A stretch of 41,428 bases of DNA from Aureimonas sp. SK2 (GTDB taxonomy: Bacteria > Pseudomonadota > Alphaproteobacteria > Rhizobiales > Rhizobiaceae): NCBI RefSeq assembly GCF_029813115.1, contig NZ_JAPZDS010000023.1, forward strand, positions 1 to 41,428. Direction: 5' to 3'. The notes under the pieces were generated by a model, which made no database searches, was not told where the DNA came from, and saw nothing but the letters and a program-made list of their open reading frames with translations. This document shows positions 19,028-27,576 of the stretch, in pieces. Position numbers and translations under genes: made by a program. Numbering within the stretch: the stretch's first letter is position 1; every line of letters starts with the position of its first letter.

Positions 19028-19339
19028 CTGGGAACCAGCGGCCCCCGTCTGCGAGTTCGGTGCCCCCTCGATCGATTTCAGGGGCCGACCTGTATTCGCC
19101 CATGCGCGCATCAAAGATGCGTCGGAGGGCGCGTTCGGTGTTCGCAGATCTGCACGGAAGTGGCGCGCCGGCCAGAACAAAACTGCGAACACGTATGTCG
19201 TTGAGATTGCGAGATGATCGACGATCATTTCTAGTCAGGGAACTATCCAAGGTATGGCCAAGATTGACTGTGTCCATCCGCCATTGGTCGTTTGGATGAA
19301 AGTGCGATCATACGCGATCTGTGCTGGCTGTCGGAAGAG
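19028..19339. other. Non-coding gap between the MITE-like element and the IS481 copy
   Basis: About 310 bases with lower GC than the neighbours and no open frame that I can support. GATCGATTTC near 19069 is a partial match to the arm of the 43-bp palindromic insertion at 19991. I see nothing else here. Confidence 0.3.
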
Positions 19340-19402
19340 GTCTAGCTGTTTGATCCCAGGGTTTGATGGCGCGATCCTTTCCGTAGAATGGAAGGAGGCT
19401 TT

Positions 19403-20405
19403 ATGGGACAGGTTCGTCACGGCAGCGCCACGACCACGCACGCCATCCGAGCAGCAATACAGCGATCGCTTGTTTTCCTCGCGGCGCTGAGCCGAGAGTT
19501 CGGCATCAATCCGAAGACGGTAGCCAAGTGGCGCAAACGTCAGACCCTTGAGGACAGGAAGACCGGTCCGAAAGAGCCGCGTTCGACGACCTTGAGCGAG
19601 GCCGAAGAGGCGATGGTCGTCGCATTTCGCCGGCATACGCTGCTGCCGTTGGATGACTGCCTCTACGCGCTACAGCCGACGATCCCGCATCTGACCCGGT
19701 CAGCGCTGCACCGGTGCCTCCAGCGGCATGGCATATCCAGATTGCCGGATTTGGAAGGTGACAAGCCAAAGCGGCAGCGCTTCAAGCGCTACCCGATTGG
19801 CTTCTTTCACCTGGACATTGCCGAAGTGCAGACTGGCGAAGGCAAGCTCTACCTGTTCGTCGCGATCGACCGCACCAGTAAGTTCGCGGTCACCCAGCTC
19901 GTCGACAAAGCTGACAGACGGACGGCCTGGGAGTTCTTGGAACACCTGCTGCAAGCTGTGCCCTATCGGATCCACACGATCCTGACCGAGTTCGGAGGAT
20001 CAGAAATCGATCCAGTGAATCGATTTCCCGGAGAACGGCATCCAGTTCGCCGAGCAGCCGCGCAACCGTAACACCGCCTGGTCCCGGCAGATGCGCTTCG
20101 ACATGATCTGCGAGGCCAACGGCATCGAGCACCGCCTCACCAAGCCGAACCACCCCTGGACGAACGGTCAGGTCGAGCGGATGAACCGCACGATCAAGGA
20201 AGCCACCGTCGAACGCTTCCACTACGAGAGCCACGATCAGCTTCGAACGCACCTCGCCGACTTCATGGCAGCCTACAACTTCGGCCGCCGGCTCAAGACG
20301 CTCGGTGGTCTGACGCCCTACGAATACATCGCCCGGATCTGGACCTCAGAGCCAGACCGGTTCATCGTCAATCCGATCCATCAGATGCCGGGACTGAACA
20401 CCTAG
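19403..20405 (+). pseudogene. IS481-family transposase, disrupted by a 43-bp insertion
   Basis: The N-terminal part has the helix-turn-helix SLAALSREFGINPKTVAKWRK-type segment (near 19470-19530), and the catalytic core starts with the first Asp in FHLDIAEV. At 19991 an inserted 43-bp palindromic sequence breaks the second catalytic motif (expected T-D-N-G-I-Q-F): the first frame runs to a stop at 20071. The rest (ENGIQFAEQPRN onward, then the Glu in WTNGQVERMNR, ending HQMPGLNT) continues in another frame to 20405. Because 43 is not a multiple of three, no full-length protein can be made. The ATG at 19403 follows GGAGG. Confidence 0.85.
19991..20033. repeat. 43-bp palindromic insertion inside the IS481 transposase
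   Basis: The insert sits between GAG (19988-19990) and GAG (20031-20033) at the conserved TDNG codons. Its core GAAATCGAT-CCAGTGA-ATCGATTTC (20003-20027) is a perfect 9-bp inverted repeat with a 7-base loop. The structure and the clean interruption of a conserved domain suggest a short mobile palindromic element. Confidence 0.65.
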
Positions 20406-20408
20406 GCG

Positions 20409-20678
20409 GTGCTGGAGCCGCACCTGCTGAAGAACGAACCCCGCAAGCCGCGCGCCGATGACTGGCGGGTAGGCGAGGAGCGTCGCAAGACGGGCGGAAG
20501 CGGCAGGTGATCCGTGACGGCAACCGCTTCCGACGTTATAACCAGATGAGGTGGGGCTGGACGCTGAGTAGCGTTGGAGCACACGCGTTTCGAAACCGTA
20601 CGGGTTTTGGCGTTTAGCCCGAATGACGCTCCAGCGAAGCTTCTGCACGCTGGTCCAGCGACGCTTCGCCAAGCAATG
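20409..20678. other. Gap between the IS481 copy and the M20 gene
   Basis: No gene is supportable. Near the M20 stop, GCGAAGC (about 20634) and GCTTCGC (about 20662) form a 7-bp inverted repeat, and CCAGCGAMGCTTC occurs twice; this could be a weak hairpin at the 3' end of the eight-gene operon, without a T tract. Confidence 0.3.
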
Positions 20679-21998
20679 TCATCGCGATGCTGGCATTGGA
20701 GGCTTGCACCATGATCCGATGATCGTGGCCGTCACATCGATTGTACGCGACAGGTCTCGAAGGTCGACCCATTCGCCGATCCCCTTCGCCATTGTCAGAT
20801 TGCCGCATGCCGGACCGTAACCGACGGTTGGCATGGAGCGCTGGACGAGAGGGTTGCGGATGTCGCTCGACGTATGGAGCGGGTTCACCTTCGGGTTCGC
20901 TCCGGCATCCTGCAGCGTCCCCCGGACCAGTCGGTAGAGCGGCCCCTCGACGTCCGTTTCGGCGGCCGATACCCCGGAGAGCCATTCCACCACGGGCTTC
21001 TCAGCCAGAGGCCATTCCAGTTCGTGCAAGGCGCCTGATACGGCATCGTCCACGAGTGCCTTCGCGTCCGCCAGGGTCTCGCCCGGCACCAGCGACATCA
21101 CCGCCTGGATCCGGCAGGAGGCTGGGACGCGCGCCGAGGCGCCTGTTTCTCCGGCCTCGATCCGCGTCACGAGGAGGTTGGTGGAGCGGCCGACCGCGTC
21201 CTGCAGGAGGGGGTGTCGGACGCTTTCGCCTCGCACGCGGTCGAGGGCCGCCAGCGCGTTTAGGACGGCTCGCATCGCATCCAGCGGGTGACGGGCCAGA
21301 TGGGCGAAGGCTGCGTGCGAAGGCTCGTCGGTTTGCGGGGGAACTCCCTCGATCTCCACCGCGAACTCGATCTGCCCCGGCGCAAAGGCCTTGATCTCGT
21401 CGAGACCGGCGCCTGATTCCGCCGGATGCAGGTAGATCGCCGCATCCGCCACGAGCCCGCTGGCGAGCGCTGCGGCAATTCCCCGGCGATGCCGCTTCGA
21501 GGGCGCCGATACGAGGGTGACCGGTGCCGGCGGAGCCCAGCCGCGGGCCCGCAGCCGCGCGAGCGAAGCCACCATGATCATGATCCCGGCGATGTCGTCG
21601 GCTACGCCCCATCCGATCAGGCGACCGTTCTCGATCCGCGGCGTGTGCGGATCCTGGTTCCAGCCGTGATCCGCCTGACAGGGCTCCACGTCGGGATGGG
21701 CGAAGAGAAGGAGACTTTTGGCATCGACCGTCGAGACCGAGGGCACGATTCTGCCGATCAGGCATGTCTGCTCGCTGGAGACGAGATCGACGCCGGAGGC
21801 GAACTCTTCGATCAGCGGGACGGCCCGCGGATCGTAGGCGAGAGGCTCGACCTCGCAACCCACGGCCTCCATCGCCTCCGCGACGAGGCCTGCAAAGGTC
21901 GTCTCATCCTTCGCAGCCACGACGAGCCGCATCAGAAGGTCGAGCTCTTCCGGGGAAAGGTCGCCATGGCCGGGGGCTGCGGCTGCCGAGGTCATCAT
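20679..21998 (-). CDS. M20-family amidohydrolase/peptidase with altered active site
   Basis: A 439-residue M20 (ArgE/DapE/carbamoylase) family protein. Zinc ligands are visible as His101 and Asp103 (AHPDVEP), Asp134 (GWGVADDIAG), an acidic ligand in HPAES (191-195) and a C-terminal His (NPLHTSSD). The catalytic Glu-Glu pair normally found after the central strand is replaced: the segment reads SAPSKRHRRG (164-173), with no acidic residue. If sequence and alignment hold, the enzyme either uses another base or has lost hydrolysis. M20 members include N-carbamoyl-amino-acid amidohydrolases, so it could follow the hydantoinase in the same operon. Last gene, 85 bases after DUF3830; start ATG 21998 with AGGGAG upstream. 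Confidence 0.85.
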   Translation of the reverse strand: MMTSAAAAPGHGDLSPEELDLLMRLVVAAKDETTFAGLVAEAMEAVGCEVEPLAYDPRAVPLIEEFASGVDLVSSEQTCLIGRIVPSVSTVDAKSLLLFAHPDVEPCQADHGWNQDPHTPRIENGRLIGWGVADDIAGIMIMVASLARLRARGWAPPAPVTLVSAPSKRHRRGIAAALASGLVADAAIYLHPAESGAGLDEIKAFAPGQIEFAVEIEGVPPQTDEPSHAAFAHLARHPLDAMRAVLNALAALDRVRGESVRHPLLQDAVGRSTNLLVTRIEAGETGASARVPASCRIQAVMSLVPGETLADAKALVDDAVSGALHELEWPLAEKPVVEWLSGVSAAETDVEGPLYRLVRGTLQDAGANPKVNPLHTSSDIRNPLVQRSMPTVGYGPACGNLTMAKGIGEWVDLRDLSRTIDVTATIIGSWCKPPMPASR

Positions 21999-22083
21999 GG
22001 AATGCGGCTCCCTATGGGACGGTGGATCAAATCCGACGGCCGTCCGCTCGAATGCCCGGACCGCCGCTAACTCCCTTCGCCGC

Positions 22084-22497
22084 TCAGTCCAGCCGGAAGC
22101 GGATCGACTTTGCACCCGTCCACAAGGTGCCGCGGCCGAGTTCGGCCAGCGTGTCCAGCTTGTCGGTGATCGTCAGGAAATGGTTGCCCGCCAGCGGTCC
22201 GGCCTTGGAGGCGAAGGCGACCGGGCCGTAGGCGATGAGGATCTCGGTTTCCGAGACGCCACCGGGATAGAGGATCATCTGGCCGGGATGGGGGTGGCTG
22301 GTCGCGTTCTCGTAGCCGAGGCCGAAGTCCGTGTCGCCGAGGGGAATCCAGCAGGCTTCTCCCGACCAGCGGACGTGGATCACCCGTTCGGAATAGGGCA
22401 GGAGGCTGCGAAAGGCGGCCACGGTCTTGGGCGCCGTCTCGCTTTCGAAGCGCGCGGCAAACGAATGGCCGTCGATCTCGACAGTGAGATTGCTCAT
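22084..22497 (-). CDS. DUF3830 family protein (cyclophilin-like fold)
   Basis: A 137-residue protein matching DUF3830, a family predicted to have a small cyclophilin-like beta barrel. Typical features are the APKTVAAFRSLLP segment (residues 22-34), the VIHVRWSGEACWIPLGD stretch and PHPGQMILYPGG. No enzymatic residues are established. It lies 10 bases after the hydantoinase and is certainly in the same operon. Its role may be in ring opening or substrate handling by the hydantoinase/M20 pair, but this is inference from position only. Confidence 0.85.
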   Translation of the reverse strand: MSNLTVEIDGHSFAARFESETAPKTVAAFRSLLPYSERVIHVRWSGEACWIPLGDTDFGLGYENATSHPHPGQMILYPGGVSETEILIAYGPVAFASKAGPLAGNHFLTITDKLDTLAELGRGTLWTGAKSIRFRLD

Positions 22498-22507
22498 GAA
22501 GGTCTCC

Positions 22508-23929
22508 TTAAAGGGCGGTTCTCAGACCGCGTTCGAGCGGGGCCTGGATGGAACTGCGCGACCGGTAGCGTCCGGCCCCCTTTTGCCCGACCAGCGCACC
22601 GTCCTCGATCATCGTCCGACCGCCGAGAACGACCGTGGTCGGCCAGCCCCAGATCTCAAGCCCCTCGTAGGGGCTGTAGTCGGCGCCGTCGTGAAGATCG
22701 GCGTGGCGGATGGCGCGACGCTCCTCCGGGTCCCAGATCGCGATGTCGGCGTCCATGCCGACCGCGATGCGCCCTTTTCGCTCCAGCCCATAGACCTCGG
22801 CGTGGTTCGTTGCCGTCAGCGCCACGAAGCGGGGCAGGTCGATCCGCCCCTTCATCACCCCTTCGGAGAACAGGATCGGCAGGCGCGTCTCGACGCCCGG
22901 AATGCCGTTCGGGATATGGCGGAAGCCTCGGCGGCTTCCCGGATGCAGCTTGCCGGCGGGGTCGTCGTAGCGGAACGGGCAGTGATCGGAGGAGAACAGG
23001 TCGAAAACGCCGGTCTCCAAGCCGCGCCAGCAGGCCTCCTGGCTGGCCGCATCGCGCGGCGGCGGCGAGCACACGAACTTCGCCCCCTCCCAATCCATGC
23101 CGTCGAGGTCGGCGGCGGTGAGCATCAGGTATTGCGGGCAGGTCTCGCCGAAGACGTTGACGCCGCGGGCCCGTGCCGCACGGATCTCGTCGATCGCCGG
23201 ACCGTTGGAGACGTGGACGATGACGATCCTGGTGTCGACAACTTCGGCAAGCGAAAGGGCGCGATGCGTCGCCTCGCGCTCCACCACGATCGGCCGCGTC
23301 AATGCATGGAAGCGCGGCGCAATTTCGCCCGCCTCTTCGGCCCGCCCGATGAGGTAGCGGATCGCGTCCTCGTTCTCGCAGTGGACCATGACAATCGCTC
23401 CGGTCCGACGGGCGACATCGAGCGTCCGGATGATCTCGGCATCGTTCAGGCGAAGGCCCTCGTAGGTCATGAAGACCTTGAACGAGGTGTAGCCGTCGGC
23501 GACCAATGCCGGCAGGTCCTGGCCCAGTATGGCGGCGTTGATCTCGGGAAGGATCAGGTGGAACGAGAAATCCGTATAGCACTCCCCTTCGGCGAGGGCG
23601 TGATACGCGGTCAGTGCTTCCCGCAGCGGCTGCCCCCTGGCCGGCAGGCAGAAAGGCAGGACGGTCGTGTTGCCGCCGAAGAGCGCCGAGCGCGTACCGC
23701 TCTCGAAATCGTCGGCCATCACGATGCCCTCACCCGACGGCTGGGACAGGTGGACGTGGCTGTCGATGCCGCCGGGCAGGACGTAGCGGCCGGTGGCGTC
23801 GATCTCCTCGGCGCCCGGCGGCAGCGCTTCGCCGATCTGGACGATGCGTCCGTTGCGGATGCCGATGTCGGCCGTAAAGACGTCGGAGGCCGTGGCGATC
23901 GTGCCGCCGCGAATGACGAGGTCCAGCAT
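22508..23929 (-). CDS. Dihydropyrimidinase/hydantoinase-type amidohydrolase
   Basis: A 473-residue cyclic amidohydrolase that opens five- or six-membered cyclic amide rings such as hydantoins, dihydropyrimidines or lactams. All metal-site residues of the family are present: His58 and His60 (SHVH), the carboxylatable Lys151 (TSFKVFMTY), His183 (MVHCEN), His239 (VHVSN) and Asp315 (SSDHCPF). ATG 23929 starts 11 bases after the ABC ATPase stop. The product would be an N-carbamoyl or N-acyl amino acid, a fitting substrate for the M20 enzyme encoded two genes later. True hydantoin specificity is not proved. Confidence 0.92.
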   Translation of the reverse strand: MLDLVIRGGTIATASDVFTADIGIRNGRIVQIGEALPPGAEEIDATGRYVLPGGIDSHVHLSQPSGEGIVMADDFESGTRSALFGGNTTVLPFCLPARGQPLREALTAYHALAEGECYTDFSFHLILPEINAAILGQDLPALVADGYTSFKVFMTYEGLRLNDAEIIRTLDVARRTGAIVMVHCENEDAIRYLIGRAEEAGEIAPRFHALTRPIVVEREATHRALSLAEVVDTRIVIVHVSNGPAIDEIRAARARGVNVFGETCPQYLMLTAADLDGMDWEGAKFVCSPPPRDAASQEACWRGLETGVFDLFSSDHCPFRYDDPAGKLHPGSRRGFRHIPNGIPGVETRLPILFSEGVMKGRIDLPRFVALTATNHAEVYGLERKGRIAVGMDADIAIWDPEERRAIRHADLHDGADYSPYEGLEIWGWPTTVVLGGRTMIEDGALVGQKGAGRYRSRSSIQAPLERGLRTAL

Positions 23930-23940
23930 CACGGTCGCCC

Positions 23941-24669
23941 TCAATGTCGCAGGATCTTGCCGAGGAAGGTCTGCGTCCTCGGATTGGTGACGTCGGAGAA
24001 GAACGCCTCGGTCGGTCGGTCCTCGACGATCTCGCCCTGGTCGATGAAGACGACCCGCGTCGCGACGTTTCGGGCAAAGCCCATCTCGTGGGTCACGCAC
24101 ATCATGGTCATGCCCTCGCGGGCGAGGCCGACCATGACGTCGAGGACTTCGGCGATCATCTCGGGGTCGAGCGCGGAGGTCGGCTCGTCGAAGAGCATAG
24201 CCATCGGGTCCATCGCTAAGGCACGCGCGATCGCCACGCGCTGCTGCTGGCCGCCCGACAACTGGCCGGGATACTTGGCCGCGTGGTCGGCGAGCCCCAC
24301 CCGGTCGAGCAGCGCCATTCCCTTGGCCTTCGCAACGTCGGGCGTGCGCTGGAGGACCATCTCCTGCGCGATCGTCAGGTTCTCGATGATCGACAGGTGC
24401 GGGAAAAGCTCGAAGTTCTGGAACACCATGCCGATTCGCGTGCGCAGGTTCGGCAGGTCGGTCTTCGGGTCGCCGACCTCGATGCCCTGGACCCGGATCG
24501 AGCCCTCGTCGAAGCCTTCGAGCCCGTTGACGCACTTGATGAGGGTCGACTTGCCCGACCCCGACGGGCCGCAGACGACGACCACCTCCCCCTTGGCGAC
24601 ATGGGTGCTGCAGTTCTTGAGGACCTGGAACTTCCCGTAGAACTTGTTGACGCCTTGGATCTCGATCAT
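23941..24669 (-). CDS. Polar amino-acid ABC transporter ATP-binding protein
   Basis: A 242-residue GlnQ/HisP-type ATPase. Walker A GPSGSGKST is at residues 34-42, the Q-loop FQNFELFPHL follows, then LSGGQQQRVAIARAL, Walker B MLFDEPTSALD and the switch His in CVTHEMGFA. It energises the permease and binding protein encoded at the start of the operon. The start overlaps the stop of the FAD fusion gene by four bases (ATGA). Unusually, the ATPase is separated from its permease and binding-protein genes by two enzyme genes. Confidence 0.95.
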   Translation of the reverse strand: MIEIQGVNKFYGKFQVLKNCSTHVAKGEVVVVCGPSGSGKSTLIKCVNGLEGFDEGSIRVQGIEVGDPKTDLPNLRTRIGMVFQNFELFPHLSIIENLTIAQEMVLQRTPDVAKAKGMALLDRVGLADHAAKYPGQLSGGQQQRVAIARALAMDPMAMLFDEPTSALDPEMIAEVLDVMVGLAREGMTMMCVTHEMGFARNVATRVVFIDQGEIVEDRPTEAFFSDVTNPRTQTFLGKILRH

Positions 24670-27575
24670 GGGCGGCCTTTCGCGAAGCGCGTGACGGAGA
24701 AGGGGCCGATGTCGTGCGTCGCGGGCCTTCCGGCCACGAGATCGGCGGTGATGCGGCCAACGAGCGGCCCGAGGGTGTAGCCGTTGGAGGTGACGGCGTT
24801 GAAGAAGCCGGGGGCGTCGGGGTGCTCGCCGAGGATCGGCGCGCCGTCGATGTTGATGTTCATCGCCGCCCAGCTCCGGATGACATGCGCCTTGCGAAGC
24901 GCCGGCACGACGTGCTGCGCCACCCAGAGGTTGCCCTCCAGGCTGTCGAAGAGCGGGCGCGGATGCTGGTGCACCGGATCGAGCCCGGCGGTCCAGCCAC
25001 CGCCGATGATGATGTTGCCGTTCGCCGCCTGCTTCAGCGTCAGGTGGCGGCCGGCATGGGCGACGAGGCAGGATACGAGCGGTGCGACGGCTTCGGTCAC
25101 TACCATCTGCAGCGGGGCGCCGAAGACCGGCACGTCAAGCCCGAGCATGGCTCCGATGCGCGAGGCGAAGGCGCCTGCCGCGTTCACGACCCGGCGCGCC
25201 CGGATCGGGCCGCGCGAGGTATCGACGGCATAGGCGTCGCCCTCGCGCCGGATCGCCCGGATCTCGGCGTTCGTATGGAGGCGTGCGCCGGCCGAAAGGG
25301 CCGCCGATAGGACGCCTTCGGTGGCCACGAGCGGATTGATCTTGCCCTCCTGCGGGCAGAACGCGGCGCCGAGGAAGTGCTCCGACAGCGCGGGCTCGCG
25401 GCGGCGGAGCTCCGCCGCATCGATCAGGTCGCAGGCGATCCCTTGCGAGCGCTCGACCGCAGTCTTGGCTTCCAGGAAGCGTAGATGCTCCTCGGTCTCG
25501 GCGACCATCAGGCCGCCGGTGACCTTGATTTCGAAGTCCGACGCCAGCTCTCGCTCCAGCTGGCGCCACAGGTCGATCGAGTCCCGCTGCAGCGGGAGGG
25601 TGCGCGCAGCCGGCCCGCCGCCGGCTTCTGCGCGCGCGCCGTAGTCGAAGGAGAGGAGCTGCGCATGCAGGCTCCCGGCATTACCGCCCGAGGCGCCGGA
25701 ATTGGGAACGCCGCGTTCGACCACGGCGACGTCCTCGCCCGCGCGGGCGAGGAACAGCGCGGTGGACAGTCCGGCGATCCCGGCGCCGATCACCAGCGTT
25801 CCGACGGAAAGCGGCGGCAGCGGTTCGGCGTCCGGAGCCGCCCGGTCGGGCAGGAGCGCGCGGCGATGGCCGCCCCATTCCGGCTTCTCCAGCGCGAGCG
25901 CGGCGAGGGGGATCGGCCGGAGCGGCATCTGCGCGGCGAGCTTGGGCACGACCTCGCGGGCCTTGGGATCGCGCGCGGCGGCCCGCGCGAGGACCGGGCC
26001 GCAATAGCGGCCCTGGCAGCGGCCCATGCCGGCGCGGGTCATGCGCTTGAGGCTGGCGGTGTCGCCATGGGGCCCCTCTGCCAGCGCCTGCGAGACGGCC
26101 GCAAAGCTCACCGCCTCGCATCGGCAGGCCAGCGTGTCCGCGGATGGCGGCGGAGCGTCCGACGCGTCGAAAAGGGTCCAGAGCGCAGCCTGGAAGGTCT
26201 CGTGCCGGGCGAGGCGCCGGCGGTCGGCCCGCTCCTCGTCCGCCTCGGTCGCCGTGCGGGAGCCGAGCTCGCGCGATGCGGCGCGGCCCGCGAGCCGACC
26301 CTGCGCCAGCGCCACATGGGCGCCGGCGAAGCGGCCGGCCTCGCCGATCACGAAGACGTCGGGCTGGGACGTGCGGCCGGTCTCGTCACGCTCGACCTCC
26401 AGCCGGCCGCCGCGATCGCGGTGGGCGCAGCCGAGGAGCCGCGCGAGTTCGTTGGCGGAGGCAAAGCCGCTGCCGACGACCACGGCGTCGACCGCGGCGC
26501 GCCGCTCGCCCTCGGGGGTCGCGTAGACGGCGGCCTCGACCCGCCCGTCGCCCTCGACCCGCACGAGTTGCGAGGACCAGGAGAGGGGGATGCTCGACGC
26601 GCGCAGCCGGGCCATCTGCCGCATGCCGGCAAGCGCGAGCGCCGGGTGGCTGATGACAAGACGACCCGCCTCGCGCGGCCGCGTGTGCGGGGCCGGGGCC
26701 CGGTCGAGAACCGCGGCGACCGTCGACCCCGCGGCGGCAAGCTCCAGGGCCACCTGCAGGTTGAGAGGACCGTTGCCGGCCACGAGGACGCGCTGCCCCG
26801 CGGACACGCCGTAGGAGCGGATCAGCGTCTGCGCCCCGCCGGTGGTCATCACGCCCGGCAAGGTCCAGCCGGGAAGCGCAAGCGGCGTCTCGAAGGCGCC
26901 GGTGGCGACCACGAGCACGCGCGGGCGCCAGCGGGCCGCCTCGCCCCGGCTGACGGTTCCGAGAACGAGTTGGCCGTCCTTGTCCCGCTCGGCGCCCCAG
27001 ACCAGCGTCTCGTTGCGGATGGCGACGCCGAGGCCGCGCACCCGCTCGATCAGCGTCGCGCCCTCCTGCATCTGCCCGTCGCGCGCCGCCATGCCCTGGC
27101 GCTGCTTGTAGAACTGCCCGCCGGGGCCGGGACGCTCGTCGAGCACCGTCACGCTCGCCCCGTGCCGTGCCGCGGCCTCCGCGGCCGCAAGGCCCGCCGG
27201 CCCGGCGCCCACGACCAGGACGTCGACGCTCTGTTCGGCGATCTGCATCGGCAGTCCGGCGAGATCGGCAAGGTAAGGATCGAGGAGGTCGATCCGCGCG
27301 GGATGGCTCCGCACGTCCTGGCCGTCCTCCGACTTGGTGAGACAGGCGCGCTGCCCCGCGCGTCCGTTCACCACCACGAGACACTCGTGGCAGACGCCCA
27401 TGCCGCAGTAGTGGCCGCGCGGGCGTCCGTCCTTGCCGATGGACTGCGCCTTCAGGTCCGCCGCGATCAGCGTCGCGGCAAGGCTCTCGCCCGGCACGGC
27501 CGGGAGAGCGCGGCCATCGAACCGGATGGTCGCCGTCGCGCCGACGCGGGAGCTGGGGGCGGGCGCCATCGGCAT
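24666..27575 (-). CDS. Three-in-one Oox/Hcn-type FAD dehydrogenase fusion
   Basis: A 969-residue chain joins what are normally three subunits of amino-acid/opine/hydroxyproline dehydrogenases. Residues 15-95 are a ferredoxin-like [2Fe-2S] domain (Cys57, Cys62, Cys65, Cys78). Residues 117-440 are a pyridine-nucleotide-type FAD domain (VVGAGPAGLAAAEAA). Residues 480-530 are a BFD-like [2Fe-2S] motif (Cys484, Cys486, Cys520, Cys525). Residues 592-960 are a DadA-like FAD amine oxidase (VIGAGIAGLSTALF). It should oxidise a C-N bond and pass electrons internally. One base separates it from the DapA-like gene, a pairing known from cis-4-hydroxy-D-proline degradation; other D-amino acids or imino acids are possible. 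No proline epimerase gene is in the window. Confidence 0.92.
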   Translation of the reverse strand: MPMAPAPSSRVGATATIRFDGRALPAVPGESLAATLIAADLKAQSIGKDGRPRGHYCGMGVCHECLVVVNGRAGQRACLTKSEDGQDVRSHPARIDLLDPYLADLAGLPMQIAEQSVDVLVVGAGPAGLAAAEAAARHGASVTVLDERPGPGGQFYKQRQGMAARDGQMQEGATLIERVRGLGVAIRNETLVWGAERDKDGQLVLGTVSRGEAARWRPRVLVVATGAFETPLALPGWTLPGVMTTGGAQTLIRSYGVSAGQRVLVAGNGPLNLQVALELAAAGSTVAAVLDRAPAPHTRPREAGRLVISHPALALAGMRQMARLRASSIPLSWSSQLVRVEGDGRVEAAVYATPEGERRAAVDAVVVGSGFASANELARLLGCAHRDRGGRLEVERDETGRTSQPDVFVIGEAGRFAGAHVALAQGRLAGRAASRELGSRTATEADEERADRRRLARHETFQAALWTLFDASDAPPPSADTLACRCEAVSFAAVSQALAEGPHGDTASLKRMTRAGMGRCQGRYCGPVLARAAARDPKAREVVPKLAAQMPLRPIPLAALALEKPEWGGHRRALLPDRAAPDAEPLPPLSVGTLVIGAGIAGLSTALFLARAGEDVAVVERGVPNSGASGGNAGSLHAQLLSFDYGARAEAGGGPAARTLPLQRDSIDLWRQLERELASDFEIKVTGGLMVAETEEHLRFLEAKTAVERSQGIACDLIDAAELRRREPALSEHFLGAAFCPQEGKINPLVATEGVLSAALSAGARLHTNAEIRAIRREGDAYAVDTSRGPIRARRVVNAAGAFASRIGAMLGLDVPVFGAPLQMVVTEAVAPLVSCLVAHAGRHLTLKQAANGNIIIGGGWTAGLDPVHQHPRPLFDSLEGNLWVAQHVVPALRKAHVIRSWAAMNINIDGAPILGEHPDAPGFFNAVTSNGYTLGPLVGRITADLVAGRPATHDIGPFSVTRFAKGRP

Positions 27576-27576
27576 G

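Larger units (their letters stand above)
19340..20408 (+). mobile_element. IS481-family insertion sequence (inactive)
   Basis: The borders are set by imperfect terminal repeats: GTCTAGCTGTTTGATCCC starting at 19340 and, inverted, GCCTAGGTGTTCAGTCCC ending at about 20408 (13 or so of 18 positions). Between them lies one transposase gene on the plus strand, broken by an insertion. The ends are approximate and no target-site duplication was identified. Confidence 0.65.

Noticed and set aside
20409-20510. Short open frame just right of the IS481 end resembling a protein tail
   Set aside because: About 30 codons without a start or recognisable family; not enough to call a gene or remnant.
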